Shown here: one piece after another, positions 1 to 6,150 of the stretch
Numbering within the stretch: the stretch's first letter is position 1
Layout of the letters: each line of letters begins with the position of its first letter
From: Candidatus Poseidoniaceae archaeon
Lineage (GTDB): Archaea > Thermoplasmatota > Poseidoniia > Poseidoniales > Poseidoniaceae
NCBI GenBank assembly: GCA_029250385.1
Contig: JAQXFJ010000092.1
Span: 1 to 10,663 of the forward strand
Length of the DNA: 10,663 nucleotides
Direction: 5' to 3'
Made by a program: the position numbers and the translations under genes
The notes under the pieces: model-generated
What the model was told of the DNA's origin: nothing
What the model saw: the letters and a program-made list of their open reading frames with translations, nothing else
Database searches by the model: none

Positions 1-1166
1 ATGGGTAAAGCAAATGCAACGGTGATTAAACAATAAATCAATGAATTAGATAATGCATCAGGTATTGCGGTAGTAGAATAATCGCCTGACCATGCTTCAC
101 TCCATGCTTCGGTTGAGTAAGTAAATTCGCCTGTTGTAGTGTTGCGTATTCTAAAAGATGCAATAGTGACTAACATTAGTGGTATTATGGCAAAACAAAC
201 ACCCAAGGCAATAATCATCTTTGCTAAATTATTCGGCCTTGCTGATATTTGTTTGGCGTCTGATTCAGCAATTATTGCGTGAATCGTAGAATGTCGACGC
301 TGTATTGATGTGGCGCATAAGATGGCTATTGACAATATAATTAATTGAACAATTGAGGTAGATAATACCACTTCACTAGTGTCGATTCGATAACCATATA
401 TTCCAGCAGACCCTCCTGAATTTGCCATCATTGTTTCAAGTGTATCTTGGTTAGGAGTTAGCCAACGGACTAGGGCAAAGGAGGTAAAAGAAAAAATGAA
501 GCAGAGTGTGGCTGCACACAAAATCGCTGGTCCTATTATTGGCAGCCACAGGTTACGGATACGGGTCCATCGGTTTTGTCCGGCTGGCAAGAAGCGCATT
601 TGTTCTTCCCAGGTTCTGTCCATTGTCGACAAGGTTGGTTCAACAAAGCGCATTATCAATGAGATGTTAAACCATACATGAGCGGCAATTAAGGCGATGA
701 AATGTCCAGGGTTTTCCCAGTTGGTAATATTTGCCAAGTCACCAATAACTCCCGTCTCGAGGCGCAAATCAATACCGATTATGGTTAATGGACCGCCAAC
801 ATCAATCAACATGAGAAAACCCATGGCTACTACAATTGATGGAGTGACAAATGGGACGGCTAGTATCGCTCGTAAGAACTTGATATTTTTCCAGTTGTAG
901 CGCCCCAAACACCAAGCAATTGGGAGTCCAATAATAACGGTGGCAATTGCCGAAATACTAGCTTCAAGTAAAGTGAATTTCAAGGCTTCTAACGACGCTT
1001 TTGTAGTGAAAAAATTCCCGACAGCTTCAACTGAACTAATTCCGGTAACCGCTTCAAGGCGAGCGATCGCATACAATAATGGCAACACAGTCAGTGTTAC
1101 GAATGAACAAACAGTAGTCCACTGTAAGACTTTGACCAACATCTTATCCTGGCCAGTGTTAGTCAA
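1..1166 (-). CDS. thiP: Thiamine ABC transporter permease ThiP, 3' end outside window
   Basis: Inner-membrane permease expected to move thiamine delivered by ThiB, powered by a ThiQ ATPase not present here. The frame is open from 1166 to the left edge and gives 388 residues, against about 530 in bacterial ThiP, so the C-terminal part is missing. Hydrophobic segments lie near residues 13-35, 66-88, 100-122, 156-176, 208-232, 268-288 and 314-338. An EAA-type loop that contacts the ATPase is at about 187-213 (EEQM...RNLWLPIIGP), followed by CFIFSFTSFAL, as in ThiP of proteobacteria. A second MetI-type domain is just beginning at about 370 (DALSNSLIY). The chosen start is TTG at 1166, because GAGGT lies 6 bases upstream and 9 bases separate it from the thiB stop. 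An ATG at 1142 is the alternative. The frame was missed by simple ORF calling because it has no stop in the window. Confidence 0.88.
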   Translation of the reverse strand, partial: MTNTGQDKMLVKVLQWTTVCSFVTLTVLPLLYAIARLEAVTGISSVEAVGNFFTTKASLEALKFTLLEASISAIATVIIGLPIAWCLGRYNWKNIKFLRAILAVPFVTPSIVVAMGFLMLIDVGGPLTIIGIDLRLETGVIGDLANITNWENPGHFIALIAAHVWFNISLIMRFVEPTLSTMDRTWEEQMRFLPAGQNRWTRIRNLWLPIIGPAILCAATLCFIFSFTSFALVRWLTPNQDTLETMMANSGGSAGIYGYRIDTSEVVLSTSIVQLIILSIAILCATSIQRRHSTIHAIIAESDAKQISARPNNLAKMIIALGVCFAIIPLMLVTIASFRIRNTTTGEFTYSTEAWSEAWSGDYSTTAIPDALSNSLIYCLITVAFALP

Positions 1167-1172
1167 TGGTAA

Positions 1173-1177
1173 ACCTC
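1173..1177 (-). promoter_or_regulatory. Shine-Dalgarno motif deciding the TTG start of thiP
   Basis: Read on the minus strand, GAGGT overlaps the thiB stop codon and sits 6 bases before TTG at 1166. This favours TTG over the later ATG at 1142 and suggests that thiP translation is coupled to thiB. Confidence 0.55.
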
Positions 1178-2312
1178 ATTCAGTTGCGGACTGCCACTTG
1201 TCTAGCCATTTAGTCATCTCTTCATTGATTCTAGTCATCTCAATATCAGAATTTTCTTGTGGTATGTCAGAATGATAGAGATAACCATCAGTCTCAGGTA
1301 ATCCATAGCCATCAAGGACCGGATACATTAGATTGTTCTCTGGCATTTGTGCATTGATTTCAGGACTCAGTAGATATTCTATGAATAGTTCAGCACCTGG
1401 TATATTTGCCGCACCATTGATTATTCCGGCATATTCTACTTGCTGAATTGTTGACTTTGGCAATGTTATTGAAGTGGAATGGGTATAATTTCCGGAGTAA
1501 TAAGCTTCCACGCCAGGGCTTTGACAATATGATACGGTTAAGTGAGCATCTCCGATATATCCAGTAGTGTACTCTCCATAACCTCCAGTGTAGTGTGTTT
1601 CGTATGCTTCTGTCCAACCTGATGTAATGATTGCGTCATTGTTTGCCATGGCTTGCCACCAATCAAATGCGTTAGTACTTTCATCGTCATCATTTTCAAA
1701 ATAATCGATGGTGGCGACCATGAATGCTCTTCCAGGCGAAGAGGTTATTGGGGACGGGAATGCGGTTTTTCCACGCCAAGTTTCCTCTGTCAAGTTCCAT
1801 AGTGATGTAGGTTCGCTGACATTTTCTCCGTCAACAAAATTCTCATCATAATTCAAGCAAACAGGTCCCTGATCAAACGGAATAGCTAGTGGTCCGGAAT
1901 ACGGTGTTGTGGCTTCTTCGCTTATGTTTTGATAATTATCTGACTGGGTGTAAACAGTCTCTCTAAGTAAGCAATTGTCAATAGCAGTCTGTAGGTAGGT
2001 ATTGTCTAAGCCAATCATCAAATCTGCTTGTTGTGCTTGTTTGGTAAGCATCATTTGGTCTAATATTCCACCTGCATCATCTTCTTTGATAAATTCGACT
2101 TCATATCCTGTTCGGTTGGTAAATTCTTCTACCATGCTGTCGCTTAATGCTAATATGTCATAAGTGAGTATTCGCAATGTCCCATCATCAGTGTGGCCTG
2201 CTGAAAGCGTGGAACACTCAAGTAATTTATTTTCTTCTTCCAAGGCACCTAAACAACCACTCATCGATGCGCAAACCATAACGGTAAAACACAATATTGC
2301 CTTAAGGCGCAA
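1176..2312 (-). CDS. thiB: Thiamine-binding lipoprotein ThiB (ABC transporter substrate-binding protein)
   Basis: Extracytoplasmic receptor that captures thiamine (or a phosphate ester) and hands it to ThiP. The protein has 378 residues. A signal peptide at 1-19 ends in a lipobox-like MSGC, making Cys20 the likely lipid anchor. An acidic linker follows, then the binding fold. Motifs shared with E. coli ThiB from memory: LTYD (49-52), ADLMIGLDN (96-104), PFDQG (145-149), SSPGRAF (191-197), GWTEAY (232-237), SYCQSP (261-266) and MYPV (329-332). Five N-X-S/T sequons (N66, N129, N164, N173, N275) would suit surface glycosylation. It starts with TTG at 2312, with GGAG about 9 bases upstream, inside the last codons of thiR (11-base overlap). 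The family call is strong; the exact ligand (thiamine, ThMP or ThDP) is inferred. Confidence 0.93.
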   Translation of the reverse strand: MRLKAILCFTVMVCASMSGCLGALEEENKLLECSTLSAGHTDDGTLRILTYDILALSDSMVEEFTNRTGYEVEFIKEDDAGGILDQMMLTKQAQQADLMIGLDNTYLQTAIDNCLLRETVYTQSDNYQNISEEATTPYSGPLAIPFDQGPVCLNYDENFVDGENVSEPTSLWNLTEETWRGKTAFPSPITSSPGRAFMVATIDYFENDDDESTNAFDWWQAMANNDAIITSGWTEAYETHYTGGYGEYTTGYIGDAHLTVSYCQSPGVEAYYSGNYTHSTSITLPKSTIQQVEYAGIINGAANIPGAELFIEYLLSPEINAQMPENNLMYPVLDGYGLPETDGYLYHSDIPQENSDIEMTRINEEMTKWLDKWQSATE

Positions 2313-3174
2313 TCAAACCATCTCCGATCTGAGCAGAAAGTTGGTGCGTTCTGTCAATCAACTCTAATGGATTATGTGCGAGTATATACAGACTTGGCTC
2401 CCAGCCATAGCCTCCCGCATCAATTATCACGTCTAACTTGGTGTGAGATCCGATTATACGCCCCTTTTCACACAGAGCAAATGCATAGCCAAGTTGTTCA
2501 CATACAGATTTGAGTTCATCGACGTCGACTTTATCATTTTTAATTTCTGGTTTAATGTTGACAATGGAGGTTTTTGCTTCGTTTATTGTGTGAGCTTGGA
2601 TAAGAATTCCTGCTAAGTGGTTAGAAACGCCAAATGACGGAGTTTCATGATGCCTCAATTTGCCGTTAACAATGGTAATTCTTCCTGGGAAGGCCGCAAC
2701 TTGCTCAGCATCTCTAGCACCTTTGACGCAGGATGCGATATTTAGCCCAACAGCCGGTAATACGTGGTGAATTCTCTTGACATCAAGACGGCTGATTGCC
2801 CATTCTAATCTGCGGAGTAAGGCTCTTTCCTGCTGGCCTTTATCTAAATCTAGGCCAGTAAGGGTTTTGTCAAATCGTAGAGTTTGATTTCCGCCAAATT
2901 GAAATTCTACAATCAATCTCTGACGAATCACATCACTTTCAGGGCCGATTGCCGCAAGGGCTTGCGATAATTCACTTGCCCATGCATCAACCATTGCTTC
3001 GTCAGCAGATGCTGAAAGGCTGATTGTTGGTTTCTGGATATGCCTTGAGATTGTGCTTTGAGTTGAGCCTAGTAATGTGGCTATCTCTGATTGTGACCAT
3101 CCTTTTGTGCGTAAATCTTTAGCAATGTGCTGGTGTAATCTGTCCAGCCATTTGCCACCTACTTCTCCTAACAT
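2302..3174 (-). CDS. thiR: ThiR-type thiamine regulator (HTH plus ThiN-like domain)
   Basis: Predicted transcriptional repressor of thiamine genes, 290 residues. Residues about 14-46 form a helix-turn-helix (WSQSEIATLLGSTQSTISRHI). Residues about 121-285 form a domain related to ThiN, the archaeal thiamine-phosphate synthase: HHVLPAVGLNIASC (136-149), PGRI (163-166), FGVSNHLAGIL (181-191) and DVIIDAGGYGWEPSLYIL (248-265). Archaeal proteins with this layout are known as ThiR, which uses the former enzyme domain as a thiamine-phosphate sensor. The ATG at 3174 is the first start after an in-frame stop and has no Shine-Dalgarno motif. It is first in the thiR-thiB-thiP operon and probably autoregulated through the inverted repeat at 3203-3227. 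A residual synthase function cannot be excluded from sequence, but the HTH fusion and the transporter context favour a regulator. Confidence 0.88.
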   Translation of the reverse strand: MLGEVGGKWLDRLHQHIAKDLRTKGWSQSEIATLLGSTQSTISRHIQKPTISLSASADEAMVDAWASELSQALAAIGPESDVIRQRLIVEFQFGGNQTLRFDKTLTGLDLDKGQQERALLRRLEWAISRLDVKRIHHVLPAVGLNIASCVKGARDAEQVAAFPGRITIVNGKLRHHETPSFGVSNHLAGILIQAHTINEAKTSIVNIKPEIKNDKVDVDELKSVCEQLGYAFALCEKGRIIGSHTKLDVIIDAGGYGWEPSLYILAHNPLELIDRTHQLSAQIGDGLIAP

Positions 3175-3202
3175 ATGGTGGGCTAGAAACTTCCGTTATT
3201 CA

Positions 3203-3227
3203 ATGTTGCTGAAATATTATGCAACAT
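3203..3227. promoter_or_regulatory. Inverted repeat around the thiR TATA box, candidate ThiR operator
   Basis: ATGTTGC (3203-3209) and GCAACAT (3221-3227) are perfect reverse complements with an 11-base spacer. The spacer carries the TATA-like ATAATATTT for the minus strand. A protein bound here would block TBP/TFB access to the thiR promoter. Assigning it to ThiR is inference from position. Confidence 0.5.
3212..3220 (-). promoter_or_regulatory. TATA-like box for the thiR-thiB-thiP operon
   Basis: Read on the minus strand the sequence is ATAATATTT, 38-46 bases before the thiR ATG. With the usual archaeal spacing of about 25 bases, transcription would start near 3190, giving a leader of about 15 bases. 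A second candidate, TTAATATAT at 3275-3283 on the same strand, would give a leader of roughly 75 bases. Confidence 0.45.
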
Positions 3228-3257
3228 GAATGGTAATTTTAATGTTAAAGTCACTAT

Positions 3258-3272
3258 TGATTTGTCAAATCA
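3258..3272. repeat. 15-bp palindrome, candidate protein-binding site
   Basis: TGATTTG and CAAATCA are perfect reverse complements around a single central T. The site lies directly downstream of the alternative minus-strand TATA box (3275-3283) and 84 bases before the thiR start. Its near-zero spacer suits a dimeric DNA-binding protein better than an RNA hairpin. The cognate protein is unknown. Confidence 0.45.
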
Positions 3273-3459
3273 GCATATATTAATCACTTTTTGCGCTTAT
3301 AAATCCTTCAAGATCAAATTTTTTTTATTTGTCGGTAATTAACGATAATATGACTCTCCAATGGGCTTCTGTACTTTGAATGTAATTTGAATTTTATTTA
3401 ATTCATGATGCATAACAGGGCTCAAATGAATTCTAGAACTAATCACCGCATACTACAAA

Positions 3460-3475
3460 GGTCTAGTGCTAGACC
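3460..3475. promoter_or_regulatory. 16-bp palindrome just before the decarboxylase start, candidate operator
   Basis: GGTCTAG and CTAGACC are perfect reverse complements with a 2-base centre, ending 3 bases before GTG 3479. A weak TATA-like ATACTACA lies at 3450-3457. If that box is used, the transcript would be nearly leaderless and the palindrome would occupy the space between TATA and start, a classic repressor position. The stronger TTTTATTTA at 3392-3400 would instead place it in a leader of about 60 bases. Confidence 0.45.
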
Positions 3476-3478
3476 GTT

Positions 3479-4909
3479 GTGACTATGAGAGCAGAAGTCC
3501 TCACACCATTCCTTGATGGGTTGATGACTCGAATAGCCGATTATCATCTTGCATCTCTTGAACCAGGACAAAAAACCGTTGATTACCTATCGGAAGAATC
3601 TAGAAGAAAGACTACTGATTTGTCACTACCACTTGAAGGAAATGGTCCAGAACGAGTTCTTGATGATATTGATGAATTTCTCAGGCAGTGTATCAAAACC
3701 AATAATCCGCAATTTATGAATCCATTATGGGGTGGGCTGAACCTGTCGGCATTTGCTGGTGAAGTAATCGCGGCTTTGACCAATCAATCAATGTATACCT
3801 ATGAATTATCACCGATTGCCACTCTAATCGAGAAAGCGATTATTTTCCGTATGATGGAAATAATTGGTTATGGTGACGGCTTTGGCACCTTTACTACAGG
3901 TGGCTCTAACGGCAATATGTTAGGTATGCTGTGCGCTCGACAATCTCTTTACCCATCCTCGTCCCATGGAGGGTTTGATGGTACTAAGCACGTAGCGTTC
4001 GTCTCTGCTGAAGCTCATTACTCAGTGCTAATGTCAGCCAACGTTATTGGAATAGGTCACCAAAATTTAATCAAAGTAGCCTGTGATTCAAACGGTCGCA
4101 TGAAACCTGAATCACTAAGAGATGAAATTCAACGGGCCCAACAAAATGATTTGATTCCATTCTGTGTAATTGCTACATCAGGTACTACGGTTAGAGGGGC
4201 ATTTGATCCACTTAGCGAGATTGCAGCCATAAGCCACGATGAAAATATTTGGCTGCATGTTGATGCAGCATGGGGTGGCAGTTGCTTGTTTTCTAGTAAA
4301 CATCGAGATCTCATGTCAGGTGTAGAACTTGCTGACAGTGTTTGCTGGGATGCACATAAAATGATGGGATTGCCACTTATTTGTAGTGCTTTTCTAACCA
4401 AACACAAGGAGGTGCTTGGTGGTGTTTGTGCGCACGGCAATGCCGCTCATTATCTATTTCATGAAGACACTAAGGATGTAGATCTTGGTCGTTTTTCACT
4501 GCAGTGTGGTAGGCGCAATGATTCCTTGAAACTGTGGATTGCTTGGCGAGAAATTGGCGATGCCGGTTGGGCTGAGATGGTAAATAGGTATTGTGAATTA
4601 GGTGATTATCTTCAAGCAACCGTCCAATCTCATCCAAAGCTAGAAATGATGTCTGATCGCAGTTGGTCTAATGTTTGCTTTAGATATGTAGTTGAAGGTC
4701 ATGATTTGAATGAATTAAATGTTGAATTACGTGCTCGACTTATTAGAGAGGGAATCCACTTAGTGAGTCGTTCTAATATTCTAGATGATGTTGTAATCAG
4801 GGCAGTAGTGGCCAATCCATTAGTCGATGAATCAGTACTAAACGGTCTGGTTGCCGCAATTGTTAGGCATGGTGACGAAATAGTCGCTGGAGTACCTGCT
4901 CAATTTTGA
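3479..4909 (+). CDS. Group II PLP-dependent decarboxylase, GAD/CSAD-like
   Basis: Cytoplasmic pyridoxal-phosphate enzyme expected to remove the alpha-carboxyl of an acidic amino acid: glutamate to GABA, aspartate to beta-alanine, or cysteine sulfinate to hypotaurine. Visible family elements over 476 residues are MYTYELSPIATLIE (105-118), TTGGSNGN (139-146), SAEAHYS (176-182), the PLP-ring region HVDAAWGG (260-267) and WDAHKMMG (290-297) with Schiff-base Lys294, then LQCGRRNDSLKLW (341-353). The order and wording match animal GAD65/CSAD (recalled, not aligned) more closely than MfnA-type archaeal tyrosine decarboxylases. Aspartate decarboxylation for coenzyme A is an attractive role, since some archaeal GAD homologues do this, but the substrate is unresolved. 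The start is GTG 3479 or ATG 3485, neither with a Shine-Dalgarno motif. gcvT follows after 39 bases but seems to have its own promoter. Confidence 0.85.
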   Translation: MTMRAEVLTPFLDGLMTRIADYHLASLEPGQKTVDYLSEESRRKTTDLSLPLEGNGPERVLDDIDEFLRQCIKTNNPQFMNPLWGGLNLSAFAGEVIAALTNQSMYTYELSPIATLIEKAIIFRMMEIIGYGDGFGTFTTGGSNGNMLGMLCARQSLYPSSSHGGFDGTKHVAFVSAEAHYSVLMSANVIGIGHQNLIKVACDSNGRMKPESLRDEIQRAQQNDLIPFCVIATSGTTVRGAFDPLSEIAAISHDENIWLHVDAAWGGSCLFSSKHRDLMSGVELADSVCWDAHKMMGLPLICSAFLTKHKEVLGGVCAHGNAAHYLFHEDTKDVDLGRFSLQCGRRNDSLKLWIAWREIGDAGWAEMVNRYCELGDYLQATVQSHPKLEMMSDRSWSNVCFRYVVEGHDLNELNVELRARLIREGIHLVSRSNILDDVVIRAVVANPLVDESVLNGLVAAIVRHGDEIVAGVPAQF

Positions 4910-4919
4910 TTCCCCCGAG

Positions 4920-4928
4920 TTTAAGGAG
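4920..4928 (+). promoter_or_regulatory. TATA-like box placed for a leaderless gcvT transcript
   Basis: TTTAAGGAG starts 29 bases before the gcvT ATG, the same offset as the TTTAAATTA before gcvPA. It contains AAGGAG, which looks like a Shine-Dalgarno motif but lies 20 bases from the ATG, too far to serve as one. A promoter element is therefore the better reading. Confidence 0.45.
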
Positions 4929-4948
4929 CGCCTCGATTTGGCACAATC

Positions 4949-6061
4949 ATGTCGAGTGGCGATTTAGTCAGGACCGCACTATTTGATGAGCATGTGGCAC
5001 TGGATGCTAATATCGTAGACTTTCATGGATTTGAGTTGCCTATATGGTATTCCAATATCAAAGAAGAACACCTCACAACAAGAACCTCTGCAGGCATATT
5101 TGATGTCAGCCATATGGGTGCTTTTCGATTTACCGGCAACAAGGTTCGTGAATGGCTTGAAACTGTGGCAACTCAGAAAGTTTCAGCAATAACTCCTGGC
5201 CGTTGCGCCTACACACATTTTTTAGACAATAATGGTTTTATCATTGATGACATGATTTTTGCTGTAGTTTCAGAAACTGAAATTCTTGGTGTACCAAATG
5301 CTTCAATGATTGAGGTAATGGCTAATTGGTTCACCAGTAATCTCCCCGAAGATGGCTCAGTAGAACTAGAAGACTTGTCACCTAAGACCTCTATTATTGC
5401 TCTACAAGGTCCCCACTCTAAGTCAATAATCAGTAAGGTTCTGAGCGCAGATAACCATGTTGGTCGATTTCGCTGGCAATTAATTTCGGATAATCCACTG
5501 GGCGTTACTGGCTGGATTCAAGGGACTGGTTATACTGGTGAGGCAGGTTATGAAATATTCGTACCTAATGAACAAGCAGCTATTCTTTGGCAAAACCTCA
5601 TCAAAGCAGGTGCTACACCAGTTGGACTTGGAGCACGTGATACATTACGCTTGGAGAAAGGTTACTTGCTTAGCGGAGTTGATTTCTGCTGGCCTGAATT
5701 AGAAGAAGCAACAGAATTTTTATCAAGAGATTCATGGGAAACCAACGTACCATTTGGCTTAGACCTTGATCATGATTTCATCGGTAAGCAGCGAGTAATT
5801 TCTCACGCAGATACCGATGCTAAATGGTGGGGTGTCAGGTATGTCGAAAAGGGCCCATTACCACGACCTGGAAAGGATGTTGCTGATTTGTCAGGTAACA
5901 TCATCGGGCGATTGTCCTCTGGAGCACCGTCACCTAGTTTGGCAAATATTGGCATTGGTATTGGTTATATTTCTGGTGTCAATGAAGGAGACGAGGTTAT
6001 GATAGTTGCAAGCCCTAGAAAGTCAGTAAAAGCAGTGGTCGTGAGGCCACCATTTGTTTAG
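4949..6061 (+). CDS. gcvT: Glycine cleavage system T protein (aminomethyltransferase)
   Basis: GcvT takes the aminomethyl group from lipoyl-GcvH, releases ammonia and makes 5,10-methylene-tetrahydrofolate (or an archaeal pterin equivalent). At 370 residues it has the normal family length. Conserved elements are RTALFDEHVALDANIVDFHGFELP (8-31, the usual N-terminal signature), FDVSHMG (51-57), IIDDMIF (98-104, with the folate-contacting Asp), LQGP (152-155), GYTGEAGYEI (194-203) and LGARDTLRLEKGYLLSG (227-243). The ATG at 4949 is the only start between an in-frame TAA at 4922 and the conserved N-terminus. gcvPA follows after an 89-base gap with its own promoter-like element. The neighbouring P-protein genes argue against a YgfZ-like folate protein. 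GcvH is not encoded nearby. Confidence 0.95.
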   Translation: MSSGDLVRTALFDEHVALDANIVDFHGFELPIWYSNIKEEHLTTRTSAGIFDVSHMGAFRFTGNKVREWLETVATQKVSAITPGRCAYTHFLDNNGFIIDDMIFAVVSETEILGVPNASMIEVMANWFTSNLPEDGSVELEDLSPKTSIIALQGPHSKSIISKVLSADNHVGRFRWQLISDNPLGVTGWIQGTGYTGEAGYEIFVPNEQAAILWQNLIKAGATPVGLGARDTLRLEKGYLLSGVDFCWPELEEATEFLSRDSWETNVPFGLDLDHDFIGKQRVISHADTDAKWWGVRYVEKGPLPRPGKDVADLSGNIIGRLSSGAPSPSLANIGIGIGYISGVNEGDEVMIVASPRKSVKAVVVRPPFV

Positions 6062-6121
6062 ATTATCGATTTTACAATATCATCTTCTAAGCATGAATAT
6101 TATGGGCGTTACGCGCACGGG

Positions 6122-6130
6122 TTTAAATTA
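6122..6130 (+). promoter_or_regulatory. TATA-like box for gcvPA-gcvPB
   Basis: TTTAAATTA starts 29 bases before the gcvPA ATG, in the 89-base gap after gcvT, and is preceded by G+C-rich sequence that could hold a BRE. Just upstream lies a small palindrome, GCGTTACGC (6106-6114). A GGGGAG stretch at 6138-6143 could alternatively act as a Shine-Dalgarno site if transcripts come from further upstream. Confidence 0.5.
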
Positions 6131-6150
6131 GCCGTAAGGGGAGAGTAACC

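Larger units (their letters stand above)
3175..3478. other. Divergent intergenic regulatory region
   Basis: This 304-base A+T-rich gap separates thiR (leftward) from the PLP decarboxylase (rightward). It holds TATA-like boxes for both directions, three perfect inverted repeats with 7-base arms (3203-3227, 3258-3272, 3460-3475), an 8-base palindrome TTCTAGAA (3431-3438), a run of eight T (3319-3326) and four CTAG tetramers. No convincing protein gene or known RNA family was recognised in it. Confidence 0.7.

Noticed and set aside
1176..1178. thiB and thiP lie in the same reading frame, separated by one TGA, suggesting readthrough or recoding
   Set aside because: A 9-base gap gives the same frame one time in three, thiP has its own Shine-Dalgarno motif and TTG, and no selenocysteine-type context was seen. 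Separate lipoprotein and permease are the family norm.
496..1275. Three short plus-strand ORFs (496-681, 697-900, 940-1275)
   Set aside because: They lie opposite the thiP and thiB frames, which show clear family motifs; the plus-strand translations have no recognisable domain.
3319..3326. Run of eight T as a terminator of an unseen small RNA on the plus strand
   Set aside because: The surrounding sequence is generally A+T-rich, no stable stem precedes the run, and no transcript upstream of it on that strand is supported.
6062..6150. Possible gcvH or small gene between gcvT and gcvPA
   Set aside because: The gap is only 89 bases, far too short for GcvH (about 125-130 residues), and is better explained as a promoter region.
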